64,000 nucleotides of DNA from Luscinia megarhynchos. Taxonomy: Eukaryota > Chordata > Aves > Passeriformes > Turdidae. This document shows positions 52,111 to 64,000 of the stretch, piece after piece (positions within the stretch are counted from its first letter, which is position 1; the number at the start of each line of letters is the position of its first letter). A program made the translations under genes and the position numbers. Location of the stretch: positions 41,892,770 to 41,956,769 of the forward strand of contig CM067568.1 of the NCBI GenBank assembly GCA_034336665.1, read 5' to 3'. A model generated the notes under the pieces. It had not been told where the DNA came from. It searched no databases and saw only the letters and a list, made by a program, of their open reading frames with translations.

Positions 52111-54295
52111 TACCCAAGGGAAAAAATATAATGAATATCCTGGGCTCACAGTGACCCCAGCCTCTTCATAGGAAAGCAAAGGAAAATAAACCAAAATTAT
52201 GCCAGCAACCATTTCCCTCCTTGTTCACCTTTTATTTTACTTTAGACAACTGGCAAAAGTGTTGTACCCACAAACAATTCTTTGTTTATGTGACTGTAGT
52301 TCCTATTAGTTATATCTTTGTGGGAGAAGCAAAGTAGTGTGATGTCTTGGTTAATGTGCATAATACTGGTAGATCATTCTTATTAATTTCAAAATGCTCT
52401 AACTTGTGACTCCCCCCTCCCAGACTCTTGCACAACTAAATAAGGAGCACAAATAATTGCCTGTTCAATGTTTGATCTACTACAACAGTACTGCAGGCAT
52501 CAGCATGTCCTGCTGAGATATTAAGAAATAGTTGCTGTTGCAGTACCAAATTTAATATAATTTAAAATAAAAATCAATAAATGCACCCCATATCTCAAAA
52601 ATGTAGCTGAATATATCCTGAAAATCAGCTGAACTTATATGACAAGCAGATAAACTCATTTGCAACAATGCTATAACTATTTATTCTGAATTCATCAGAA
52701 CTTTCTCTTCCCACTGCCTGCTTACTGGTACTGCTTTACAATAATGCATCCTTTCATTAGGAGAATCAGAGTTTAAAAAAATATTCAAGATGGCCACTCT
52801 AAAATGATGTGAAATTGGAATAGTTCCTGTCACCACAAGAGCTTTGAAAATGCATATTAAAAACCCTCACCCCACCTGGGAAGCCAGGCAGTCATTTGTA
52901 CTGTCAAGTACCCTGGTCAAAAAAATCGACTAACTTGAGAGTCACCTCCTAGGACTTGTTTGCACAGCACAGGACGAGCTGGGTCAGACATCCATGCAGC
53001 TCCTGAGTCTGGGGAACTGAAATCATCACTCCCTCTGAGCTGCAGGTGCTCTCAGGATGCCTAAGGAGCACAAACACTGTGAAGATGTGCCAGTGCTGTG
53101 TGAAGTCCAGGTCTCCTTGCTGCCTGTTCCCATCTGCAGTGGGAACCCAGCTGACCCAAGCCAGAAATAAGAACTGGCCCAAATTCACTCCTGGCATCAC
53201 TGCCTGTGTGGGTGTTAGGCTTGCTGAGCAACACTGAGGCAGTGTGGAAGGAGAAGAAATGCTATTTTACAAGAGGCAAAATGTCTTAATGAAAAATGAT
53301 CCTAATAAGTCCCACTTGATAGTTTGGTAGCTGAAGGGTTATGTTATTTCTCACTCTGCTTTGCTGCTTGTCTCTGTAAGCAGCTTTCTATGTGCTAGGG
53401 GACCATTTCACCGTTAGAGTAAATCCCCTAGAACTGCACATTACCTCAGGGAAAGATTTGGCACCATGGTCAGTGGTAAGCTGTAACTGTGTGTGGTGCT
53501 CTGTACCTTTCTGTAGTGTGGAAAGCCTCTAACTTCCCTGGAGGATGGCTGAAGCTGTACTCCAGGTGTTCACATAGTCCAGATTCCTGACCTGTAAGCA
53601 GTTCTCTGTGAAACTGTGCATTTTCCTCCTTGTTTTATTTCAGTAATTTTGCTGCCTGTGAAAGTCCCCTGCACCAACTCGATTATAAAAAAAATATGCA
53701 TAAGAAATGGATAAACTTTAAAATCACATTCTGATCTTGGAAACATTAGTGTAAGTATGACTTTATGAATGCAACAATGCTGAATAATGTAACTGAATTT
53801 CATTACTGAAAATGACATCTACAGTTAAATTTTTGATAATTTTTTTTCACCTTTGCTCTCATCCTCCTGAGCTAGTTATTCTCTTTTGGAGTAGTGTAGG
53901 AACATGGGACTCCACAGCTACAAGGAGACAACTAAATCAAAATGTCCTGTTATCTGTAGCTTACAATAGATCTAGAAACCAGAAACCAGCTGCCACAAAA
54001 GGCAAACAGCACAGAAATACATTTCTTGCAGCAAGGGGGAATCTGGCAGAAGCAAGAGTGTGCTTGGCATGTGAAAGTACAAGCAGAAGAAAGTTAAAAG
54101 CTAAAATCATGACTGGGTTGTAGGTCAAAAATACTCAAAGCATTATGGAATATGCACATGCTTTTATATACATGCTGAAGGGGTCAGTGATCCATGACAT
54201 TTGTGATCACAAATTTCTGCCTTAGTGGAAAGTGGTGAAGAGATAGGTAGAAAAGAAAGGGGAAGGCAAACATTACTTCAAAATGAAATCTATGA
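52111..54295. other. Gene-free spacer with a GC-richer patch
   Basis: Most of the interval is AT-rich. From about 52940 to 53240 composition shifts clearly towards G+C, and overlapping open frames appear on both strands (minus 52949-53200, plus 53046-53237). These frames match nothing I recognise. The patch could be an old retroelement piece or a non-coding RNA exon. No LTR ends or splice-site pair stand out. Confidence 0.5.
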
Positions 54296-54296
54296 C

Positions 54297-54313
54297 TTTT
54301 TTTTTTTTTTTTT
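54297..54313. repeat. Poly-T run
   Basis: Seventeen consecutive T are followed by CCCCCTGCGTGACGACTGC, an abrupt change to CpG-bearing sequence. It could be the reversed tail of a retrotransposed copy, but the sequence to its right shows no recognisable gene. Confidence 0.7.
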
Positions 54314-54520
54314 CCCCCTGCGTGACGACTGCAGCTGACTTCATCCTAAATCTATGGGACAAACTACTCAGGACATATTCAGCCATGGTGGATAACATCT
54401 TATGATTTCAAATATTTCCCCTAACTTCAATACGATAAAGCATATACAAAGTGAACTGGAAAAAGTAATGGAATCTGATTAGATCAGTATTTTGAGTCTA
54501 CTTTAAAAAAATAATTCTAG

Positions 54521-54625
54521 GACAAAATAATAACAACAAGAGCAATAATAATAGGAATGAAATAACAACAACAAACAAAAACAACGATGATAGTGAATAA
54601 GGAATAATAATAGGGAATAACTGGA
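54521..54625. repeat. A-rich imperfect AAT/AAC trinucleotide repeat
   Basis: ATAATA, AACAAC and AATAAT blocks are interspersed with GGAAT words, and a GGAATAATAATAGGGAATAA duplication lies at its right end. It is low-complexity with no coding content. Confidence 0.75.
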
Positions 54626-55254
54626 TTTACACACAGTTAATATTTGAAAGATTTAAAAAAGATTTAGAAAGCCCTCAGTTTTTGTCAGCTACATCCTACG
54701 CAGTATGCAGTATGGAGTCTACTTTTTATACCATTTTCACATGCCTTTGCAGGACCATGCACAATGGTGCACGATACATGTAAAAATAGTTACTAAACCA
54801 CCCAGTCACCAATGATGCAATAATTAATTATATTCTTTCATTAGAATCTCCCTAGCTCTGAGAAAATTTTAACTGGTCTCATGATTTTCACTCTTTAGCC
54901 TGGAAATCTGTCACTGGAATTCATGCCTCTCCCAAAATTATATCCCCTTTTTTGTATCCACTTGGATTATTTCCTGTTCTCTCAATGCAGTAGCAGCTGG
55001 AGCCACTCCTGGTGGCTGCACCCTGCACTTCACACAGCTGCCTCCACGGCTTCTATAATGTTTTCCATTTCTCATCCTGTTTTCTCACTGATGACTCTGG
55101 CAAAAGACACTCTCTCTATTGCAGCAAAAAGTAACACGATCTTAAACACCCATCTCAAAACAGCTGAGAGGATTTGTGGCTCAGATGCAGGAAAGCAAAA
55201 TCAGTGCCTACTGCTGCATGTTCATCCCTCTCAGAGTAGGCTGCAGGTTAGAAG
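54626..55254. other. Gene-free spacer
   Basis: The 127-codon plus frame at 54923-55306 begins in pyrimidine-rich DNA and runs into the candidate conserved element to its right. It is Ser/His/Leu-rich with no known domain, and I regard it as chance. I see nothing else here. Confidence 0.55.
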
Positions 55255-55635
55255 GCAACAGGGCGCTGTGTTTGTGTTGTTATTTTTTGGAAGGCCATCC
55301 CGTTAATAAGAATTCCCATGCTCAGTGGTACCTTGCCAGAAAGCTGCTTGTAGGGCCGCTGCCTCCCTCCAGGTGTCACTGGCCTCTCGAGTGCAGCGGG
55401 CACTGATTGAGCCATCCATAAATCCACATCGGGTCGGCGTGTGCAGAGCCTGATAGCTGATTGCATTACACTGGAGTGACAAGGCGTGAGCTGTCTGCTC
55501 TGAGCAAAGGGATTGATTTCACCAAGGGAAGCAAAACCAAATGTAATATTAATCAATAATCCTAGACAAATCACTGTGAGCCTATTAACTTGATTTTTAA
55601 TTCTGAGGAACAATTTGTCGTTAGTTGGAATTCTG
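55255..55635. promoter_or_regulatory. Strongest candidate conserved non-coding element
   Basis: This block is distinctive for its retained CpG, with about ten in under 400 bp where the surroundings have almost none (GGGCGC, CCCGTT, GGCCGC, CTCGAG, AGCGGG, ATCGGGTCGGCGTG, GGCGTG, GTCGTT). It also has long complex words and clustered homeodomain or PBX/HOX-type sites: CCGTTAATAAG near 55300, GGGATTGATTTCACC near 55508, AATATTAATCAATAATCC near 55544 and ATTAACTTGATTTTTAATTC near 55585. Frames of 121 codons (minus, 55248-55613) and 76 codons (plus, ending 55406) cross it, but neither has a recognised domain. Unmethylated or conserved CpG plus TGATTGAT-class motifs suggest a developmental enhancer. 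A non-coding RNA exon is an alternative. Confidence 0.45.
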
Positions 55636-57607
55636 GACTGGTTTTTTCTTACAAGTGGTGCTTTCAGGAATGAACTACTACAACTACTTTGAGTTCACAA
55701 TTATTCTTTTATAGACAGAAGTTCATAAACAAAGACACAAACAAATCCATTCATAATTAGTCTTCCTCTCTTTCAGGACAGTAATAATGACTAATGGTGA
55801 CCATTTCTTGAGTCCATTTAGTTAATGGAATCGTACTATTGGTTTAGTTTTATAAAATTTTAAAAAATTTATTTCATCTTTAACAGTCTATCAGGCAGTA
55901 AATGCCATACCATGAATCTTTGAAGTGCATTTCTTTGAGATGAGATGGAATAATTGGAAAGGTTTTGACCCCTTCAAAGGGAACACATTTTACTTTCAAA
56001 TGTCCATTTACAGTGTTTGCATAAATTAGTCATTTAGACATCTATAAATTAAAGCCATAGGTGGCTGAGGTTCTTCCTAGTCTAAGGGTTTTTCCCTAGA
56101 AGAGTTCTTCTAAAATTCTTATGATCTGCACATGCCATTTGAAAACCTCAATTATATTAGGGAATCAGAAATTCTTGAGGCATGGTGGAATACATAAAAA
56201 GGGTTGGGTTTGTGCATCAAACAGTATCTTCAACAGACTGGTTACAGAAGACAGAACACTTTTTTACTGTCTTTTCTCGATATAATTTCCAAAATTTACT
56301 GCTCTGTACCACCTGGGAAATCTCAAGGATTAGGCAAAGTGTAACACCATCTATAATTATAGAAAGAGCCAGCATGTGCAGGGGCTAGCAGTGATGCAGA
56401 GAAGAAAAACACTGAACAGGAGGAGATGGGCCTCCTCTGTTGCTGCCTTACTGTCATGAAAAATGAAGAGAAAATGTGATTGCTTTTCATGCTGGTCACT
56501 GAAAGGCAATGAAATGAGGTAAGTTATGAATTGTATTCTTCTACAGTTGCTGCTGTTATAGCACTTGTATAAGCAGGGAGCACTTTCCATTTGCCCCAGC
56601 TTTCCAAATGTCCACTTTAAAAATAAAAAAGAGAGTAAAGGTGGGAGGGAGAGCATACCAGATAAGTTTTTGTGTATTTCAGAGAGTGGGGCACACATAG
56701 TGGGCTAAATATATTCTTAATAAGGTTGTCCTTCAAAATAAGAGAATTACAGGTCTCCTCCATGTGTGTTTGTTTTTATGGCTCCCAGAATCTGATTCCT
56801 GTGGTGTTCCTGGTGCAGCACTGCCATTTACTGTCTTCTACATAGTAAGGTTTTTCCAGTGACAACTGTGGCCTGTTGCAAGGTTCAGCTAAAACCTTGC
56901 TGAAAGTGGTGACTACCTGAGTCTGGTTGAGGAGAGATGACAAAGGATGGGAGATTTTGCCACAATTTCAAGAGTGCTTTTTACAGTGAATGTTGGACAG
57001 CACAAGTGACTTAAAGAAATAAAGTCTAAGGTGCTATTTGGAGGTTTACTTTCCAGACTTATTAAAAATAAAAAATGCAATAAATCTAAAATGTAAGTTA
57101 AGAGAAGTTTAAAAAGAGCATGAAGTCCAATTGCTGCCACTTTTCTCTGTAAACGCAAATGTATTTAATTTAGTATCTCCCAAAAGCTCTATTCAGATGC
57201 AAGATGTGCATTGTTGGTGGTTTGTTCTTTTCTGCACTCAAAAGCTCATGGCACTTTTCACTGCTTATGGGAGTCATATAAGAGCCAAATAGAGAGCTCT
57301 GTGTTTTTCTGTCTTTTTCTGGAACAGCAGAAGCCCTCAGGAGCTGGGACCTGAGGCTAGCTGCAACTCTCAGACAAGAAATTATCATCAAGGGATGCTC
57401 TTGGGGTGCAAAGACAGCACCCTGGGACACTGAGGAGTTTCTCTGAATTAGCTTTTGAGACATTGGGTATCTTTGTGGATTTTCTCTTTGGCTTCTTTGA
57501 CTCTTTCATGACTCCAAAGCTGGATGTCCCATATTTCTCATGCCCATACTGATCTCCCCCTTTACAGATGTTCACTTCCCACTAGTCACACTATTGCCTT
57601 CAACTAT

Positions 57608-57644
57608 GTTTTGTTGGGGTTTTTTTGTTTGTTTTTTTTTTAAT
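57608..57644. repeat. G/T-rich simple tract
   Basis: TTTTGTTGGGGTTTTTTTG followed by more T runs. It is the complement-type partner of the A/C-rich tracts elsewhere in the window and is low complexity with no coding meaning. Confidence 0.7.
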
Positions 57645-60600
57645 TGCTGTCTTCTCTGTCCTTCTCTTCAAAGAGAAGTCTGAAACTTTTCTCCTCTAGA
57701 GCAGTTTTAAGGAAGAGCTTAAAGCTCCAGCTCTTGCCCATATAATAACAATATAGGGTGCTTTCAGTACTAATCTAAGATTTAGGATCTCCAGTCCAAT
57801 GCTTGTAGTTCACAAACAATTCTGGGATTTTCTGTAAAGGCTTGAAGGATGTCTAAAACTTTCATCCCAGGAATGTCAAGCTTGCTGTGTGAGCATTCAT
57901 CTTTTCTTTCTCCACCAGTAACGAAGCCTATTTGAAGAGCAGTCCAGTGATTCAACAGTGGACTGTAAAGTGCTTTTCTGGACTTGAGGAACTGAGACTA
58001 AGAGGTGCAGTGAAGTGGAAGAACATAGATGATAAGTTACCAGACTGGTTACTTTGTGGTTTAAAAAGATTGGAGGGTTGGAGGAAAAGCTACATTTCTC
58101 ATCCCCTATGGTATTTTAGGGGCTGTTCTAAAGCTGCCTGTAAGTCTAGCTTCCATTTACCAAGGGAAGCTGTACTCACAGCTCTGACCACACCCAGAGA
58201 CTTCTTGTGAAGCCTTCAGTGTCCCATGGCTTCATATGAGCAGGTTCAATGTCTCTAAGCACAGCCTGCCTATGAACTTCCATATGGGCAGCCTGGCAGC
58301 TAGTGAGAGCACAAGAGATAGGCAAGATATGCAAAGCTCTCACTGCAGGAGTCACTGGCCATTGCATGTAAAACTCCTGAAATTCATTGAAATTCATGGC
58401 TGTTTTCGTTATGCAGTCAGGTCTGAAGAACAGATGAAACAATGAAACAATGAAAATGAGCTGATGAACAAATGAAATTATGCTTCACATAAACCAATAA
58501 CCGAACAAAACACAGGAAAAAATACCCAACCAACTAAGAAAATTCTGTCTGTCATGAACTCAGCACATTCTTTTCAGATTGCAGAAAACAGTGTCCTGGC
58601 TCTTCTCCTAAAGGATGACATACCAATTTTCTACTGGGACATACATAATACATACAGTAAATGTTATCTTGCTTTCAAGAAAAAAAAATATGTTGGATGT
58701 TACTTTACAAATTAATTAACCATCCAGTTTAACACCAGTTTCCAAACTTCAGGCTGTGGGAGCACAGCTGATGTCATCTAATTTCATGTAATTTGCAGCA
58801 TAAAACCCCAGTTAAGTGATCTTAGATTCTATTTGCAGGGGAAGGAAATAGGCACTTGTTGAGTCCTGTTTAACTTATTTCAGAAGTCTGCATTGCATTA
58901 CTTTGGATATTTACATTCTGGTGTAGGCAGTTCATTGCAGGGTCTACCGTCTCTAATGAATACAAGACTAAAAAGCTCCTAATCATAGGAACTATGCAAA
59001 GGATGCCTCCTTTACAATCTATTTTTTTATAGTCTCCTAATGCTTTCTTTTCTGCAGTTTGCACTGGGTTGTTCACTTGTTGTCCATCTTGAACATAAGC
59101 AGAAAGCTAAATCACATTTGCAGTCCACCTTCTGTGAATGCAGACCAAAATCCAAACCCCAGCACAGTTTTTCTCATGACTGGGTATCAAGGAAAGAAAT
59201 ATTACATCAAATCAATTTTAATAATTCTTTTCAACAAGGACAGAGAAATGATTCCATAGCCTCCCTGAAAGACTATTAAAGTAACAAAGAAAATTCTAAA
59301 ACCAAATAATCAAAGCAGGTCTTTAAGTTTGTGAAATCACTATAATTAGGACAAATACATGCAACTGTAGTAGGTTTCTCTTTCTCCTCCTCAATTATGT
59401 TTAATGAGTTAAGATGGGCTTTTAACTGATAAAAGCATGGGATTATTCAAACATTCATAATTAATTAGGTGAGTATAACTGAAGATACATATGTACTTAG
59501 AAGTCAGAAGAAGAATTTTGTTTTGTATATGATTATTAAATTTCAAAGTGTTATGACAAAAGAAACATGCCAGTAATAACTTTTCCACAGTGTGATTAAA
59601 TATAAAGACACCAATTTTTTTTCTTTTTTTTCGTGGGGAAGAACAAATTTTTAATTGCTAATAAAAAGACACACTAAAGGAAATATCTTGGAATTTTTTA
59701 ATAGTCTTAAAAGTGCTTGTACATAAAAGAGGGATTTTTTTCTAGTATTTACAAATATAACAAGGTGAATTAATGGAAGGAGGCAACTAAAGATGAATAT
59801 TAGGAAATATTTTCTTTTGCATGGGGGTCAAAAAGGGTGTGAGACAGTCTCTGAAAGGAAGTAAAAACATCTGGACCTTTCAAATTTATGAAAACATATT
59901 GTGGGAATCCCTGCCTCACTGCCTCAAAGAGAGGAGCTCCAACTGCCCAGGTACAGATGAGTGAACTGTACAAGCATGCAGTACCCATCTTGCCTTTCTT
60001 TTCCAGCCCTTCCATATTAATAAAAAGAAGAAGAAAGAAAGATAGGGACTGGCAATATTACTGATGTTTAATTAAAAGTTCCATGCGTCTCCAAATGCAA
60101 GATTCAAGTGTCTAGCTTTGCTAAGACTTTCTTAAGTTCAACTCAGAATTTTGAACAGTGAGAGAGCTGTCAAAAATGCTTTTATAATAACTTTGTCATG
60201 ACCTAATCTCTAAGGCTGCCTCTGTCCCAGAACATGTCAGATAATTTTTGTGGGTTGCTCTGATTCATGTTGTCTTGGAAAGACACCATTATACCAGTTT
60301 GGCTGGCAGGACCTCAGTCAAATCACCTCTCAACAAGCCCTTTATTATCAAGAGATCAGGAGCTGGAAAGGAATAACACTGTAGGTGCCTAAATAGCTGT
60401 CTGCCATACAGCTAAGCTAGGAAGAAGAGAACAAGAACAAAGAATAACCTTGGGTCCACATTTCAGGCCCACTATGCAAGTCATGTTCCCTGACATTTTG
60501 CAATCTGCTTTGTCTTTTTCACCCGTGGATAAAAGATGGTGAAGCTTCCATAATGTCAAATGATAATTCTGTATTCCTTTAATAAAAAAAAAAGAAACTG

Positions 60601-62434
60601 GCTCTCTACACGGACTGAGAGAAAAAAGGCTTTACCAGGTCAGATCAAAAATAGCCTAATCCTGGATTCATTCTATTACAATGGACAATAGCAGAAACAA
60701 TAGAAAAGTGATCAGATAAAGGAGATGCAAATAGCAATAATTTGTCCAGATGCTCAAAGCAACAAGCTGTCCAATAGGCAGTCAATCTCTGAACTCTCAA
60801 ACCAAATTAAAGCAAAATCATCCACACATTCAGACTCTACACAGCAATCAGATTATTATTTTTTTAAACTCTAAGGCAATGAGATTCAGAGTTGAAGTGG
60901 ACTTAAGGAGCACTGTAATATGTTTGACATCCAAGAGCTATGGTTGCAGTTTGGCCCATATGCTTAAAATTAATGCACACTGTTATTTTATGAATAGCCC
61001 ATCAGTGTGTGCAGACGAGAGAAGCCAAGCCAACAAATTAGCAGACAGTCTCTTAGGGGAACATTTCAATAATTTCTAATTTTTTGTGTTTGTTTCAGCC
61101 TTTCCAAGGTATTTCCTACATATTCTTTCTTTTCCTTTCTCTCTTTCATATATCTTTTTTTAACTTTTAAATGTCGTTACTGAAATACCACATTCACTAA
61201 CACCTTTAGGCAAAGCCTCCTGTGACAATCTAGTGCGTTTTTAACTAATGACTTCACAATTTCCATTGTTGTTGCATTCCTCCTACTGTTCACTTTTCAG
61301 TGTTGGATGCACTGACCAGCTTGTTCACATAGACCTGTGACTCCACAGACCAGTTTTCCTTCATGAGAGGAGGGGATAGGAGGGTGCTGTTCTAGCTGCT
61401 GTGCAGGGGAGAGCTTCCTTCATCAATAAAGTAAGCTGGAATGGAATGGGAATTTGCTTTACAAATTCACTCAGTGGGAGAAAAACTGACTTAGCAAATA
61501 GACTTTCACCTCTAAGTCACTGGTTTAAGGTCAGTTTCTGGTGCATGTCAATAAGAACCTAAAAGCTTTACCACCCTGTGACTTCTCTGCAGTTTCAAAT
61601 TTAAAGAAATGACAGTCTCAGGCTAGTTTCTCATAAACACCATCACTGCTGTCACTGCTAATTGGGCACTTGCTGGAAGCATTGGCAGAGCAGCAAAAGG
61701 CAGAATGAGCCATTGACATTGAGCTCACCTCTCATTGCTGCATGTTCAGTGTGCTCTTTGCTCCTGGCTTTGTGCTGGCTGTGTGTCAGTGGAGATAGAA
61801 TTTGTAGAGCCTGTTTCTGCCTTCTTATCTTGCTTTGGGACCCAGCTCTTTAAAAATTGTGTTTACCATTTATAACTAATGTATCACTGTCACGTAACAT
61901 AATTTTGAAGAGATAATCATCAAAGTGCAATGGGTAGGAACGATGGGGAAAATTTGGTTTAATGTCAAGAAAAACATTTTGAGAACAATATACTGTGTTT
62001 TTACCAACCTGTGTCTGACACAGCCCTGCTGACTCAAACTCTAGACATATCCAAAATATCTAAGGCTTGAAGTATGGTCTTTTGAAGCAAAGCTTACTTC
62101 CATGAGTTATGTGAAAAGAGATGAACCTCTGCAGTATGTTCTCAACTATCACTTTCCCCCAGGAAGAATCTTCTGTCTCCTGTTTTCCTCTAATTACAAT
62201 CCAAACCAATCAGTGCTCTCATTACAAAAAAAAAGTCATTTTTTCATTTTATTCTGTATATCATTGCATATTATATTTTTTTCATATTAGAGACAGAAGA
62301 AAATTTAGACTCTCAAAATCCAGGATTGGACAGGTCTATTAGGACTGGATGGGTGACAGAGATCTCCAGTCTCCTTTGCACTTTTTAGCTCTTCTTTGGA
62401 TACCCATCCATAGGAAATTTCTGGTTTATGTGAT

Positions 62435-62464
62435 AAATATATATATATTTATATATACATATTT
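62435..62464. repeat. Short AT dinucleotide repeat
   Basis: Imperfect TATATATATATTTATATATA sequence. It is a minor microsatellite flanked by ordinary spacer. Confidence 0.75.
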
Positions 62465-63600
62465 GTCTCACATAATAAGTCCTGCCCATGAGCTGGGATT
62501 TTAAGTACTGCATCAAATTTAGTCATGTTGTCAATAAGTTCACAATTCTATCAATTTTTATGCAAACATTTTATCACAAAACCTTGTAAAAATGTATTTC
62601 TCCTCCCTCTGAAAGAGTTAGATACTGTTTTTCTTATTTCATAATGAAGAAGAGATTTTGACATCGCAAATCTCTGTCAAAGAAAAGGGAAGCCCTTAAT
62701 ACTGGAATCTAATTTTCTGCTCAAAACCCTCTCTGAGACTGGTTTGCATTAGTAGAGGTAAAGATTTTTCTGTTTTGACAGGGCACCCTCACTTAACCTA
62801 CAGTACAAGTGAAGTGGCAGTCAGATCACTCTTCAGTGTGAATATTAATGAGAATGTACATAATAATCCTTCCCTTTGACAGTGGAACAGGAGCTAAAGT
62901 CCAACAGCAGGATCAAACAGGGTGGCATGGTACATGCATCAAACCATCTGGCTAATGCATAGCTCAAGGAAATGAGCCAAAACATTTCAGTCAAAATTCT
63001 TCACTGGAACAGTAATAGCCCATGAGTTCCTTTTCTCTAAAAACCCTAGAGGCAGAACAAAATATCCTGTCAAAATACATCAGTGCAGTGGAGCAAGAAA
63101 AACAAAAACTTCAGACAGTGCATTTGACTATGTGAAGGTGTTTGTTTATTTCACAAAGAATTTTTTTCTACTCTTCATTTTGCTCCCTCTCCCTTACCAC
63201 CTTCTTTGTCTTCCTTCACACACACCCTATGTCTGGCTTTAACAGCGATTAATGTATTAATTTAAAACTGTTTAATTTAAAGACAGTGTTTGGACCTTGC
63301 TGCAAATCTAACCACAAAGGATGACCTTGCAAAGTCCATTCTTTCTCCATTTATCACTAACATGCACAGACTGTCATTGAAATGGTACAGCAGGTTAATA
63401 CGGAAGTACACTGAAGAAATATAATTTTAATATTCAAGTTTAAAATGGCTAGTGCAGGTCAAATTCAGGGAGGTAGTGTATGAAAAAAGCATGCTGAGAG
63501 GAAAATCTGAACATCCAGACTGTACCTAAAATGGGAAAGAATATAGCCAAATTTTTCAAACCCAAAGTCTGTCCTGCTGCCAGGAGGACTTTTACAGTAT

Positions 63601-63744
63601 TGTTCTCTCTTAAGTTTTAGGAGCAAACCAGAAAAGTTTCCAAGGCAGGCATATGACTGCACAACTAATTGTTGTTCTCTCTTAAGTTTTAGGAGCAAAC
63701 CAGAAAAGTTTCCAAGGCAGGCATATGACTGCACAACTAATTGC
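63601..63744. repeat. Near-perfect ~72-bp direct tandem duplication
   Basis: The segment that begins TTGTTCTCTCTTAAGTTTTA and ends GACTGCACAACTAATTG occurs twice in a row, with the second copy starting near 63673. I see no mismatch between copies. The minus-strand open frame over it (63465-63734) therefore repeats a 24-residue peptide, which is a consequence of the duplication and not evidence of a protein. Near identity suggests a recent event, or that the allele is still polymorphic. An assembly artefact is possible but less likely at this length. Confidence 0.92.
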
Positions 63745-64000
63745 CATGTGCTGCTGTATGGTGCAAGAGAGATTTACCTGAGACCTGCAATGACCCATCA
63801 AGCATATGACAGTATGATGTGAAAGGGGACCTGATTACTGTTCTGGGAGTCATGGAGCTCCCACTTAGCAGAATTTGCAGGCAGGAATAGGTGATTTAAT
63901 ATTTTCCTGGAACTGGTCTCTGAGAATAGCTCTTTCCCCAAAATATGAGCATCCATAAGATCTTTATAGCATTAAATGGAATTCTACTGGTGAAAAGCTC
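63745..64000. other. Right-end spacer
   Basis: Ordinary unique sequence. No feature is recognised before the window ends. Confidence 0.6.

Larger units (their letters stand above)
55636..63600. other. Gene-free spacer
   Basis: Eight kilobases without a gene I can support. Open frames up to 113 codons (minus 56357-56698) show no similarity I recognise. The plus frame at 59040-59279 begins after an acceptor-like TTTCTTTTCTGCAG (59045-59058) but has no matching donor. Low-complexity pieces are the G/T tract at 57608-57644, a run of GAAACAATGAAAC words at 58436-58450 and a TATATA block at 62435-62464. Segments 59400-59470 (GATTATTCAAACATTCATAA-TTAATTAGG) and 62820-63010 (GAATATTAATGAGAATGTAC, TGGCTAATGCATAGC) have weak conserved-element texture. 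Confidence 0.6.

Noticed and set aside
54297..54313. Poly-T as the reversed tail of a processed pseudogene
   Set aside because: The adjacent sequence shows no gene similarity, and no target-site duplication was found by eye.
59040..59279. Possible exon after a TTTTCTGCAG acceptor
   Set aside because: No donor site at a sensible place, and the peptide is not recognised.
63465..63734. Minus frame with a repeated 24-residue peptide, resembling a repeat protein
   Set aside because: The peptide repeat follows directly from a recent DNA duplication whose length is a multiple of three. Nothing else supports a gene.

Overview
The window looks like avian nuclear DNA, most likely passerine, from a gene-poor intergenic or deep intronic region. 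The bird call rests on two 5'-truncated CR1 LINE fragments in minus orientation (about 9753-10060 and 22668-23065). The first keeps the CR1-specific 8-bp terminal repeat. Repeats are otherwise sparse, there is no Alu/L1/B1 material, and CpG is scarce. A/C-rich and G/T-rich simple tracts (19068-19130, 50830-50880, 57608-57644) also fit a bird. I see no operons, ribosome-binding sites, tRNA, rRNA or CRISPR, and no recognisable protein-coding gene on either strand. Every long open frame reads as chance sequence in AT-rich DNA or as a translated simple repeat.

Layout. Positions 1-8650 are unannotated AT-rich spacer with a possible eroded CR1 tail near 4700. Positions 8656-9170 hold the most unusual object: three degenerate tandem copies of a unit of about 160-170 bp, each joined to its neighbour by TTAGGG-type (telomere-like) repeats. 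A diverged single relative of the same unit lies near 16780-16925. A CR1 fragment follows at 9753. At 10247-10382 there is an exon-shaped open segment with good splice signals that I cannot match to a protein. A compound microsatellite lies at 12217-12332, a second CR1 at 22668, and a much older CR1/L3-like remnant at about 25150-25560. Near the right end (63601-63744) there is a recent near-perfect direct duplication of about 72 bp.

Between these, several blocks of 150-700 bp differ in texture from the spacer. They have balanced base composition, homeodomain-type TAAT cores, octamer or PBX/HOX-like motifs and locally retained CpG. Several fall in intervals with no open frame of 60 codons or more. 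The best are 14930-15640, 35690-36130, 44030-44330, 47020-47310, 51790-52110 and, strongest, 55255-55635. They are candidates for vertebrate conserved non-coding elements (enhancers). That is inference from texture alone, and an alignment to other birds and mammals would settle it. If several are real, the window is a regulatory gene desert serving a distant developmental gene that I cannot identify from this sequence.
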